DNA of 64,000 nucleotides from Teichococcus wenyumeiae. GTDB taxonomy: Bacteria > Pseudomonadota > Alphaproteobacteria > Acetobacterales > Acetobacteraceae. The position numbers and the translations under genes are program-made. Under the pieces are notes generated by a model. That model saw nothing but the letters and a program-made list of their open reading frames with translations, was not told the DNA's origin and did not search any database. Shown piece after piece: positions 28,634-36,454 of the stretch. How positions within the stretch are numbered: position 1 is the first letter of the stretch; every line of letters begins with the position of its first letter. The stretch is from assembly GCF_003696345.1 (NCBI RefSeq), contig NZ_RFLX01000009.1:62001-126000 (forward strand). Reading direction: 5' to 3'.

Positions 28634-29437
28634 TCAGCGGAGCGGGGTCGCCTGCACGCCGCCCTGATAGGCCGGCGGCTGGTAGCTCGGCACGGCCTCG
28701 CCCTGCGACTGCGCGGGCTGCGGCGGCACGGCGCCCTGCGTCGGCGGGCCGAAGCGCATCAGCATGCCGCGCAGCGGGTCGGCGCCCGGATTATGCGCGG
28801 CCATGTCGATCACGATCTGACGCGCCGAATAGCCCTGCCCGTAATAGGCGCGGTTCGCTTCGCTGCGGCTGCTCATCAGGGAGCCGTCCAGCGATACGCC
28901 GGCATAGAGGCCTCGGCTCCTGGCGACCGTCACGATATCGGCGCCTACCGCGGCCGTGGTGGAGCCGGCGATGCCGCCACCGACGGTCGCCACTGCCACC
29001 CCGGCATCGGCGCCGATCTTGAACTGGCTGTCCAGCAGCGCGCCCAGGCCCTTGTTGGTCAGGATCATCATCATGATCTGCGCGTCCTGCACGCCGATCT
29101 GGAAGCCGATGGAACCGGCGCCCAGCGTGTAGAAGGCCGGCGAGGACCAGGACCCCGCCCCGTCCCGCGCCAGCAGCACGCAGTCGCCGCCCTGGCCGCC
29201 CAGGATGAAGCCGGCGCGGAAGATGCGCGGGCAGATCATCACGGCCCGCGCGCGGCGCAGCAGGCCCTGCGCATCCGTCTGCGGGCCTTCGGAGCCGCTG
29301 AGCATTTCCTGCACCGTCAGCGTGGCGCGGTCCACCAGCACCTGCTCTTCGCCCTGGGCGGTGCCCGCACAGGAGGGCAGTGCCAGCACCAGGGCCATCA
29401 CAGCCCCACGGGCTTTCAGGGAGATAGAGCGCTGCAT
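28634..29437 (-). CDS. SYLF (Ysc84) domain lipoprotein
   Basis: 267 residues. The N-terminus MQRSISLKARGAVMALVLALPSCAG has a lipobox-like LPSC. The SYLF domain (about 45-225) contains RRARAVMICPRIFRAGFILGG, GFQIGVQDAQIMMMILTNKGL and RSRGLYAGVSLDGS. SYLF domains bind lipids in eukaryotes; bacterial members are envelope lipoproteins of unclear role. A Pro/Gln-rich tail ends VQATPLR. ATG at 29437 is chosen because GGAGG lies 7 bases upstream. Confidence 0.9.
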   Translation of the reverse strand: MQRSISLKARGAVMALVLALPSCAGTAQGEEQVLVDRATLTVQEMLSGSEGPQTDAQGLLRRARAVMICPRIFRAGFILGGQGGDCVLLARDGAGSWSSPAFYTLGAGSIGFQIGVQDAQIMMMILTNKGLGALLDSQFKIGADAGVAVATVGGGIAGSTTAAVGADIVTVARSRGLYAGVSLDGSLMSSRSEANRAYYGQGYSARQIVIDMAAHNPGADPLRGMLMRFGPPTQGAVPPQPAQSQGEAVPSYQPPAYQGGVQATPLR

Positions 29438-29515
29438 GAAAGACCTCCGCCAAACCTTTGGCATGACATGGACTTCCAGCGCGGGCGTGGCAAGCCAAAC
29501 TTGCGCCAGCGACGC

Positions 29516-30145
29516 TCAGGGCGTGCTGAGCGGCGGCTCCTCGTTCACCGACACCACGCGCCAGTCGCCACGGTGCCATTCCAGCCGCGTCAGCGACAGG
29601 TTCTTGACCGAGAACTGGAAGGCCTGGTGCGGGTCCAACCGTAGCGCATAGGCCAGCGCGGCGCGGATGGAGCCGCCATGGGCGACCACCACCACATCCT
29701 GCCCCGGCATCTGCTCCACCATATCCTCCAGCGCCGGGCCGACGCGGCCGATCACATCGGCCAGGGCCTCGCCGCCCGGCGGGCGCTCCTCGGCGGCATG
29801 CGGCCAGAAGGGATGCGGCGGCGCGGTCAGGCGGGCGGTGAATTCCTCATGCGTGATGCCCTGCCATTCGCCCAGGTGCTGTTCCACGAAGCGCGGCTCC
29901 ACCTCCGTCTCCACCGGCGCATAGCCGGCGGCGAAGATGGCCTCGACGGTGGAGCGGGTGCGCGTCAGCGGCGTGGTGAACCAACGTGCTCCTTCCGGCA
30001 GGCGGGTGGCCAGCCATTGATAGGCGGCGCTCTCCTGCGCCAGGGCCATGGCACAGATGGCGACATCCATGTCGCCATACATCACGGTTCTCGCCGAAGG
30101 CTCGACGATGGCGTGGCGGATCAGAAAGAAGCGGGTCGGGTTCAC
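29516..30145 (-). CDS. Histidine phosphatase (phosphoglycerate-mutase-like)
   Basis: 209 residues. RHG-type motif FLIRHAIVEP at the N-terminus (the family's RHG reads RHA), EPRFVEQHLGEWQG, and the second catalytic His in VVVAHGGSIRAAL. It matches the branch of small-molecule phosphatases that includes CobC and GpmB. Cobalamin synthesis (CobC) is possible, but the gene is 8 kb from cobST. The substrate is undetermined. Confidence 0.88.
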   Translation of the reverse strand: MNPTRFFLIRHAIVEPSARTVMYGDMDVAICAMALAQESAAYQWLATRLPEGARWFTTPLTRTRSTVEAIFAAGYAPVETEVEPRFVEQHLGEWQGITHEEFTARLTAPPHPFWPHAAEERPPGGEALADVIGRVGPALEDMVEQMPGQDVVVVAHGGSIRAALAYALRLDPHQAFQFSVKNLSLTRLEWHRGDWRVVSVNEEPPLSTP

Positions 30146-30329
30146 GCCGGGTCTTTAGGCCCTCCGCCCCGGCGGGGAAATGCGGGCGCGGTTGAAATCA
30201 ACGCGCCCCGCTCTGGATTCACTCTTTGTTCAAGATGACGCGGCAGAATGCGGCGGCGGCTTCCCTGCCCTCAAAAGGACGGCAGGCTCCGCGCAGCGCC
30301 CCGGCCAGCGGGGTCAGGAGCAGGCCAGA

Positions 30330-30584
30330 ATGTCCTTCGCCGCACTTTCCCCCGAAATCCGGAGGCCGCCCCTGAGCCTCGCCCTCCGGTCCCCGGCAGC
30401 CGAGCCGGAACCGCCCCCGGCGCTGGACTGGGCCGCCGAGCTCAACATGGCCCTGCCGCCGCTGCCCGAGTCGCTGCCGCCGGTGATCTTCTCCCTGCCC
30501 CCTGGCGGCGGCGATCCCTACGAGCGGCTGCTGGCCGCGCTGTCCGGTAAGGACGGCAAGGCGGATTCCGTCTGGTCCGGCTGA
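30330..30584 (+). CDS. Small hypothetical protein
   Basis: 84 residues, not recognised. AGGAG lies 10 bases before the ATG at 30330. Pro- and Leu-rich and probably disordered (EPEPPPALDWAAELNMALPPLPESLPP), ending GGDPYERLLAALSGKDGKADSVWSG. It stands 51 bases before the phosphatase gene and may be co-transcribed with it. Confidence 0.55.
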   Translation: MSFAALSPEIRRPPLSLALRSPAAEPEPPPALDWAAELNMALPPLPESLPPVIFSLPPGGGDPYERLLAALSGKDGKADSVWSG

Positions 30585-30635
30585 CCTGACACCCGGGGAC
30601 GTGCGGCGGGGCGGCGAATCTGCTGAGTTGCGCGC

Positions 30636-31334
30636 ATGTCCTCCTCCCCCCCGTTGCAGGCGGCGCCGGGCCGCCTGCCCCCTGGCCTCCGCGTCTATGC
30701 CATCGGCGATGTGCATGGCCGTGACGACCTGCTGGCCCGCCTCCATGCCAGCATCGCGGCGGACTGGGCGGCGGCACCGGCCGCGCGGGCGGTCGTGGTG
30801 CATCTGGGCGACTATGTGGACCGTGGGCCGGACAGCCCCGGGGTGCTGCGCCGCATCGCCGGGCCGCCGCCGGTCCCGGGCGCGGAGTCGGTCACGCTGC
30901 GCGGCAATCATGAAGCGCTGATGCTGGATGCCCTGGCCCCCGGCGCCCCGGCCGAGGCGCAGTTCCTGTGGCAGCTCAACGGCGGCCGCGCCACGCTGGC
31001 CGCCTATCGCGGCCATGTGCCGGAGCGGGACCGCGAGATCCTGTGCGGCCTCGCCCTTTCCTGGCGCGCCGGGGACTATCTCTTTGTCCATGCCGGCATC
31101 GACCCGCGGAAGCCGCTGGAAGCGCAGACGGAAACGGACCTGGTCTGGACCCGCGAGCCCTTTTTGTCCTGGCCGGAGCCACTGGGCATGGTGGTGGTGC
31201 ATGGCCATACGCCAGCGCCGCGGCCGGAGGTGCGGCCGCACCGGATCGGCATCGACACGGGCGCCGTGGGGGGCGGCGCGCTCACCTGCCTGGTGCTGGA
31301 AGGCGATGGTCTGCGCTTTCTTTCTGCGTCCTGA
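30636..31334 (+). CDS. PPP-family serine/threonine-type phosphatase
   Basis: 232 residues with the complete metallophosphatase signature: AIGDVHGRDDLL, HLGDYVDRGPDSPG, LRGNHEALM, and the later His in LFVHAGIDP and VVHGHTP. The size and arrangement match bacterial PrpA/ApaH-like protein phosphatases. Its target is unknown. It stands before hldE with a 71-base gap. Confidence 0.92.
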   Translation: MSSSPPLQAAPGRLPPGLRVYAIGDVHGRDDLLARLHASIAADWAAAPAARAVVVHLGDYVDRGPDSPGVLRRIAGPPPVPGAESVTLRGNHEALMLDALAPGAPAEAQFLWQLNGGRATLAAYRGHVPERDREILCGLALSWRAGDYLFVHAGIDPRKPLEAQTETDLVWTREPFLSWPEPLGMVVVHGHTPAPRPEVRPHRIGIDTGAVGGGALTCLVLEGDGLRFLSAS

Positions 31335-31405
31335 CGGCGGCGGCGGGCCTCATCCGCGCGCGGCTGTCTTGCGCCTCGGGCCAGGGCTGCGCTAGGCCCT
31401 TGGCG

Positions 31406-32926
31406 ATGCAAGGCCCCTTGCCCCCTGCGGACCCGGCGAATCCGGCGGATCGCGCACAATTCCCCGTCACCGACACCCCCGGCCCCGATCTGGCCGAGGC
31501 GGTGCGGCAGCTCAAGCGCGCCTCTGTCCTGGTGGTGGGCGATGCCATGCTCGACCGCTACGTCTATGGCCAGATCAAGCGCATCTCGCCCGAGGCCCCG
31601 GTGCCGATCCTGGGCGTGGAGCGCGAGGTGGCCATGCCCGGCGGCGCCGGCAACGTGGTGCGCAACCTGACGGCCCTGGGCGCCGCGGTGGCCTTCCTCT
31701 CCGTGGTGGGCGACGACCAGGCGGGTGCCGACCTGACCGGGCTGATCGGCGGCCAACCGGGCGTCGAGCCCTGGCTGCTGGTGCAGGGCGGCCGCGCCAC
31801 CACCACCAAGACGCGCTTCATCGCCAGCGGCCAGCAGGTCATGCGGGCCGACCACGAGATCGCGCGCCCGATCCATGAGCGGCTGGCGGACCGGCTGGTG
31901 CGCATCGCCGCTGATACGGTCGCCGCCACCAGCGTCATGGTGCTGTCGGACTACAACAAGGGCGTGCTGAGCGCCGATGTGCCGGCGCGGCTGATCGCCG
32001 CCGCCCGCGCCGCCGGCCGCCGCGTGGTGGTGGATCCCAAGGGGCACGATTATTCCCGCTACGCGGGTGCCGACATCATCACCCCCAACCGGGCCGAGCT
32101 GGCCCAGGCCACCGGCCTGCCGGTGGAGACGGAGGAGGAGATCGTCGCCGCCGCCCGTGCGCTGCGCGAGGCCCATGGCTTCGGCGCCGTGCTGGTGACC
32201 CGCAGCGAGGACGGCATGACGCTGCTGGACGGCGACACGCTGCACCATTTCCCGGCCGAGGCGCCGGAGGTGCATGACGTCTCCGGTGCCGGGGATACCG
32301 TGGTGGCGGTGCTGGCGGCGGGCGTCGCGGCCGGGCTGGCGCTGCCGCTGGCGGCACGGCTGGCCAATATCGCCGGCGGACTGGTGGTCGGTAAGGTCGG
32401 CACCGCCGTGGCGCGGGAGAACGACCTGCTGGAGGCGCTGACACCCGAGCGCGGCACGCTGCGCAAGGTGATGCGCCGCGCTTCCGCCGCCGAGCAGGTG
32501 GAGCGCTGGCGCCAGCGCGGCTGGCGTGTCGGCTTCACCAATGGCTGCTTCGACCTGCTGCATCCAGGCCATGTGCATCTGCTGGAACAGGCGCGCAGCT
32601 GGTGCGACCGGCTGGTGGTGGGGCTGAACGCCGATTCCTCCGTGAAGCGGCTGAAGGGCCCAAGCCGGCCGATCCAGCCGGAAGCGGCGCGCGCCGCCGT
32701 GCTGGCCTCCCTTTCCACCGTCGATCTGGTCACGATCTTCGAGGAAGACACGCCGGTGGAGCTGATCCGCCTGCTGCGCCCCGATGTGCTGGTGAAGGGC
32801 GCCGACTACACCGTGGCCCAGGTGGTGGGCGGCGAGCTGGTGCAGGAATGGGGCGGCGTGGTGAAGCTGGCGGAACTGCTGCCGGGCAATTCCACCACCG
32901 CCACCGTGGCCCGCATCCGCGGCTGA
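31406..32926 (+). CDS. hldE: Bifunctional heptose-7-phosphate kinase / heptose-1-phosphate adenylyltransferase
   Basis: Makes ADP-heptose for the LPS inner core in two non-adjacent steps. 506 residues. The PfkB/ribokinase domain (about 30-350) has VVGDAMLDRYVYG, GGAGNVVRNL and the catalytic SGAGDTVVA. The nucleotidyltransferase domain (about 365-506) has FTNGCFDLLHPGHVHLLEQA and ends STTATVARIRG. The start at 31406 is the only ATG near the homology start, but its ribosome site is weak. Six bases separate it from dgt. Confidence 0.95.
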   Translation: MQGPLPPADPANPADRAQFPVTDTPGPDLAEAVRQLKRASVLVVGDAMLDRYVYGQIKRISPEAPVPILGVEREVAMPGGAGNVVRNLTALGAAVAFLSVVGDDQAGADLTGLIGGQPGVEPWLLVQGGRATTTKTRFIASGQQVMRADHEIARPIHERLADRLVRIAADTVAATSVMVLSDYNKGVLSADVPARLIAAARAAGRRVVVDPKGHDYSRYAGADIITPNRAELAQATGLPVETEEEIVAAARALREAHGFGAVLVTRSEDGMTLLDGDTLHHFPAEAPEVHDVSGAGDTVVAVLAAGVAAGLALPLAARLANIAGGLVVGKVGTAVARENDLLEALTPERGTLRKVMRRASAAEQVERWRQRGWRVGFTNGCFDLLHPGHVHLLEQARSWCDRLVVGLNADSSVKRLKGPSRPIQPEAARAAVLASLSTVDLVTIFEEDTPVELIRLLRPDVLVKGADYTVAQVVGGELVQEWGGVVKLAELLPGNSTTATVARIRG

Positions 32927-32932
32927 GGCGGG

Positions 32933-34267
32933 ATGGCGCCGGGTGTCATGAACTGGCGCGCCCTGTTCAACACCGGGCGCTTTCCGGACCGGCCGGCGCG
33001 GGACGACCCCGCGCGCAACCCCTTCCAGATCGACCAGGACCGCATCGTCTTCTCCCGCCCCTTCCGGCGGCTGCAGCAGAAGACGCAGGTGCATACCATG
33101 ATCGGCAACGCCCATGTGCGGAACCGGCTGGTGCATACGCTGGAGGTGGCCTCCATCGGCCGCTCCATCGGCTTCGGCGTCGGCGCCGCGCTGCGGGAGG
33201 ATTTCGCCGCCGCCGGGCGCACGCCGGACGACCTGGGCTACCTCGTGCAGGCGGTGTGCCTGGCGCATGACATCGGCAACCCGCCCTTCGGCCATGCCGG
33301 GGAGGAGGTGATCGCCCATTTCATGCAGGACTGGCTGGCCGGCCCGGGCGCGAGAAGCGGCCTGGAGCTGGATGCCGATCTCGGCTTCTTTGACGGCAAT
33401 GCCCAGGGCTTCCGCATCCTCACCCGCTCGGACGGCTACCGGGAGCGTGGCGGGTTGCGGCTGACCTTCGCCAGCCTTGGCGCCTTCATCAAGTATCCCT
33501 GGGCCGCCACGGACCCGCGCGCGGCCCGGCGCGGCACGCCGGGAGTGAAGTTCAACCACTTCGCCACCGAGGCCGAGGGCTTCGAGACGGTGCTGCGGGA
33601 ATGCGGCATCGCCGGCCCCCTGCCCCGCCACCCCGCCGTCTGGCTGATGGAAGCGGCGGACGACATCACCTATGGCCTCGCCGACATGGAAGATGCGGTG
33701 GAGCTGGAGATCGTGCCCTTCCGCACCTACCGCGAGCTGGTGATGCCGCTGACCGACATCACCGAGGCGCGGCTGGCCGAGGAAGAGGGCATCCCGCAGA
33801 AGATCGCGCTGCTGCGCTCGGCGGCGGCGGGGCGGTTGATCGTCGCGGCCGTCGAGGCCTTCTGCCAGCGGCAGGCGGACTTCCTGGCCGGTCAGCCGCT
33901 GCGTGGTGCCAAGGGCCTGACCGACCTGCTGCCGCCGGAGCTGGCGGAGCCCTTCCGGGCCCTGGCCCAGGCCAATAGCGACACGCTCTACATGCATCCG
34001 CGCAAGGTGCAGTTCGAGATCGGCGCGCGGGACGTGCTGGAGAAGACGCTGGGCGTCTTCCTGGAAGCCAGCCTCGCCTTCGTGCAGGCGGGCGGCAACG
34101 AGGAACGCCTGCCGCTGCGCGCCCAGCAGGCGCTGGTGCTGATGCAGGACTACCGCCCCCGCCCCGGCTTCTCCGCCAGTGAGACGCTGCGCTGCGCCAT
34201 CGACTTCGTGGCCGGCATGACGGACGACTATGCCGCCAACCTGGCGGCGCGGCTGCGCGGACTCTAG
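32933..34267 (+). CDS. dgt: dGTPase (deoxyguanosinetriphosphate triphosphohydrolase)
   Basis: HD-domain enzyme splitting dGTP to deoxyguanosine and triphosphate. 444 residues. The HD motif is visible as NRLVHTLEVASIGRSIG (His) and CLAHDIGNPPFGHAGEE (His-Asp), with FEGNAQ-type FDGNAQGFRILTR and EAADDITYGLADMEDAVE. The ATG at 32933 is used, and ATG at 32948 (MNWRALFNTGRF) is also plausible. The stop overlaps that of the converging lipoprotein gene by 4 bases. Confidence 0.94.
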   Translation: MAPGVMNWRALFNTGRFPDRPARDDPARNPFQIDQDRIVFSRPFRRLQQKTQVHTMIGNAHVRNRLVHTLEVASIGRSIGFGVGAALREDFAAAGRTPDDLGYLVQAVCLAHDIGNPPFGHAGEEVIAHFMQDWLAGPGARSGLELDADLGFFDGNAQGFRILTRSDGYRERGGLRLTFASLGAFIKYPWAATDPRAARRGTPGVKFNHFATEAEGFETVLRECGIAGPLPRHPAVWLMEAADDITYGLADMEDAVELEIVPFRTYRELVMPLTDITEARLAEEEGIPQKIALLRSAAAGRLIVAAVEAFCQRQADFLAGQPLRGAKGLTDLLPPELAEPFRALAQANSDTLYMHPRKVQFEIGARDVLEKTLGVFLEASLAFVQAGGNEERLPLRAQQALVLMQDYRPRPGFSASETLRCAIDFVAGMTDDYAANLAARLRGL

Positions 34268-34719
34268 CGCCCCACCGGCTCCATGCTCACCGCCGGGGCC
34301 GGAGCAGGCGCGCGGGCCGGCACCGGCTGGCGCAGGCAGCCGCGCACGATGGGGGCGCAGACGCCGTTCTCGCCGCCCCGGTCGTCATTGTCGCCGGTAT
34401 AGTTCAGCCCGATCACCCGCCCCTCCGCCACGCGGAACAGCGCGTGGCAATAGCTGCCGCTGCCGGCCAGGTTGAAGCCGCCGACGAGCGGCAGCGTCAC
34501 GTTCACCCCGCCGACATTGCCGTTCTTCTGCTCGTAGGACAGCAGCTCCGTCCCGTCCTCCAACTGCTTCGTGCGCGTGGGGATGCCGGCGCAGGCCTGG
34601 AGGTCGTCGGTTCGCATCCCCACCAGCTTCTGCTGCGCCTCCTCGGCAACGCGGGAACCCGCGGTGCCGCAGGCGGCGAGGGCCAGGAACAGGAACGGAG
34701 TCAGGCAGGCAGAACGCAT
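34264..34719 (-). CDS. Small lipoprotein with SmpA/OmlA-like character
   Basis: 151 residues. Signal MRSACLTPFLFLALAACGTAG with lipobox LAAC. The mature part contains LVGMRTDDLQACAGIPTRTKQLEDGTELLSYEQ, which looks like the SmpA/OmlA (BamE-type) fold in which GM-x-x-x-D-V-x-x-x-x-G-x-P is typical. That assignment is inference. Ends with an Ala/Pro tail. AAGGAGAG precedes the ATG at 34719; the upstream open frame is not part of it. Confidence 0.82.
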   Translation of the reverse strand: MRSACLTPFLFLALAACGTAGSRVAEEAQQKLVGMRTDDLQACAGIPTRTKQLEDGTELLSYEQKNGNVGGVNVTLPLVGGFNLAGSGSYCHALFRVAEGRVIGLNYTGDNDDRGGENGVCAPIVRGCLRQPVPARAPAPAPAVSMEPVGR

Positions 34720-35019
34720 CGTCTCTCCTTCGGCGAAAAGGCTCGCAGGCGGCAGGTAGGGCCTGGGGCGCCCCGGTTGAACCCCGGCGCGCGATCCTGC
34801 TTGACGCCACGGCGGCGGAGGTTCATCAGCCCGGCCATGCGGCAACGCTGTGCTCCGGCCCACCGGCGCCGCTTTTCAGGAACCCCAAGCACCATGCCAA
34901 GCGACAGTCCAGGCGACAGTCACAGTCGATTGTCCACGCCGCTCGCGGCCGCCGCGGGCTGATCCGGCAGGGTCGGCTCACCGCGCGCCGCGCCAGCGGC
35001 GGGACGCAACAGGTGAGCC
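34720..35019. other. Divergent gap before mgtE
   Basis: 300 bases holding the start regions of the lipoprotein gene and mgtE. A short direct repeat GCGACAGTCC...GCGACAGTCA lies at 34905-34923. No magnesium riboswitch was recognised. Confidence 0.4.
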
Positions 35020-36390
35020 ATGCACGACCTCATCACCCCCGCCGCGCCCGCGCCCGGCGGCGACACGCATTCCCTGGCCACGCTGCATGTGGCCGACCTG
35101 GTGGAATACCTCAACGACCTGCCGGAAGCGGTGGCGGCGGAAACGCTGGCGCAGTTGCCGCTGGAGCGCGCCACCGAGGTCTTTGACCGGCCCGAGCTGA
35201 ACCGCAGCGGCGAGCTGCTGCAGGCCCTGCCCGCGGCCCTCAGCGCCAGTATCCTCATCGAGATGTCAGCGGACCGCGCCGCCGACGTGCTGCGGCTGCT
35301 GGACCGCGCCGCCCAGGCCCGGCTGCTGGCGCCGCTGGAGCCGGAGCCCGCCGGCACGCTGCGCCGCCTGCTCTCCTACCCCGAGCACAGCGCCGGCAGC
35401 CTGATGACCACCGAGCTGGTCTCGCTGCCCACCACCGCCACGGTGGCCGAGGCGCTGCGCCATATCCGCGAGGTCGAGCGGACGCGGGAGACGGTCTATG
35501 CCATCTACCTGCTGGACCCGCGCACGCGGGCGCTGGTGCGCACCATCTCGCTCCGCCGCCTGATCACCGGGGAGCCGGAGCAGAAGGTCATGGACCTCGC
35601 CCTGGCGCGGGAGCCGGTGACGGTGACGCCGGAGACCGACCGGCGTGAGGTGGCGCGGCTCTTTGCCCGGCACGACCTGCTGGCGGTGCCGGTGGTGGAT
35701 GCGCGCCGGCAGGTGCTGGGCATCGTCACCGTGGACGACGTGATCGACGCCATGGTGGAACAGGGCACCGAGGAAGCGCACCGCTTCGGCGGGCTGGAGG
35801 CGGCGGTGGACAAGCCCTACCTGCGCCTCGGCTTCGGGCAGATGCTGCGCTCCCGCGCCGGCTGGCTCTGCGTGCTGTTCCTGGGGGAGATGCTGACCGC
35901 CAGCGCCATGCAGCATTTCGAGGCGCAGCTGGAGAAGGCCATCGTCCTGACGCTCTTCATCCCGCTGATCATGTCCTCTGGCGGCAATTCCGGCTCCCAG
36001 GCCACTTCGCTGATCATCCGTGCCCTGGCGCTGGGGCAGGTGCGGCTGCGGGACTGGTGGCGCGTGGCGATGCGGGAGGTGCCGACGGGCCTGGCGTTGG
36101 GGGTCATCCTGGGCGTGCTGGGCATCGGGCGCATCGCGCTCTGGCAGCAGCTTGGCATCTACGACTATGGCGAGCACTGGGCGCTGGTGGCGCTGACGGT
36201 GGGGCTGGGGCTGCTGGGCATCGTGGTCTTCGGCTCGCTCACCGGTTCCATGCTGCCCTTCGCGCTGCAAAGGCTGGGCTTCGACCCGGCCAGCGCCTCC
36301 GCCCCCTTCGTCGCCACGCTGGTCGATGTGACGGGGCTGGTGATCTATTTCAGCGTGGCGCTGATGGTGCTGCGGGGAACGCTGCTCTAG
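35020..36390 (+). CDS. mgtE: Magnesium transporter MgtE
   Basis: 456-residue Mg2+ channel. Cytoplasmic N domain (about 20-130, helical repeats such as LEPEPAGTLRRLLSYPEHSAGSLMT), two CBS domains (about 135-255) that sense Mg2+, a connecting helix and five membrane helices. The pore signature is IPLIMSSGGNSGSQATSLIIRALALGQV. Ends in the last helix (GLVIYFSVALMVLRGTLL). No second gene in its unit is evident. Confidence 0.95.
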   Translation: MHDLITPAAPAPGGDTHSLATLHVADLVEYLNDLPEAVAAETLAQLPLERATEVFDRPELNRSGELLQALPAALSASILIEMSADRAADVLRLLDRAAQARLLAPLEPEPAGTLRRLLSYPEHSAGSLMTTELVSLPTTATVAEALRHIREVERTRETVYAIYLLDPRTRALVRTISLRRLITGEPEQKVMDLALAREPVTVTPETDRREVARLFARHDLLAVPVVDARRQVLGIVTVDDVIDAMVEQGTEEAHRFGGLEAAVDKPYLRLGFGQMLRSRAGWLCVLFLGEMLTASAMQHFEAQLEKAIVLTLFIPLIMSSGGNSGSQATSLIIRALALGQVRLRDWWRVAMREVPTGLALGVILGVLGIGRIALWQQLGIYDYGEHWALVALTVGLGLLGIVVFGSLTGSMLPFALQRLGFDPASASAPFVATLVDVTGLVIYFSVALMVLRGTLL

Positions 36391-36454
36391 CCCTCCCGTC
36401 ACGTTCCGGGCCGGCTTGTGTCATGCTGGCCGCCGTGGTCCGGAGATGACGGGG

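Larger units (their letters stand above)
27604..28680 (+). repeat. Tandem duplication, copy 2
   Basis: Second unit of the direct repeat described at 26511. Its right end lies inside the intact SYLF gene, matching the fragment at the end of copy 1. Confidence 0.8.

Noticed and set aside
34720-35019. Magnesium riboswitch upstream of mgtE
   Set aside because: No M-box or ykoK-like conserved elements were recognised in the 300-base gap.
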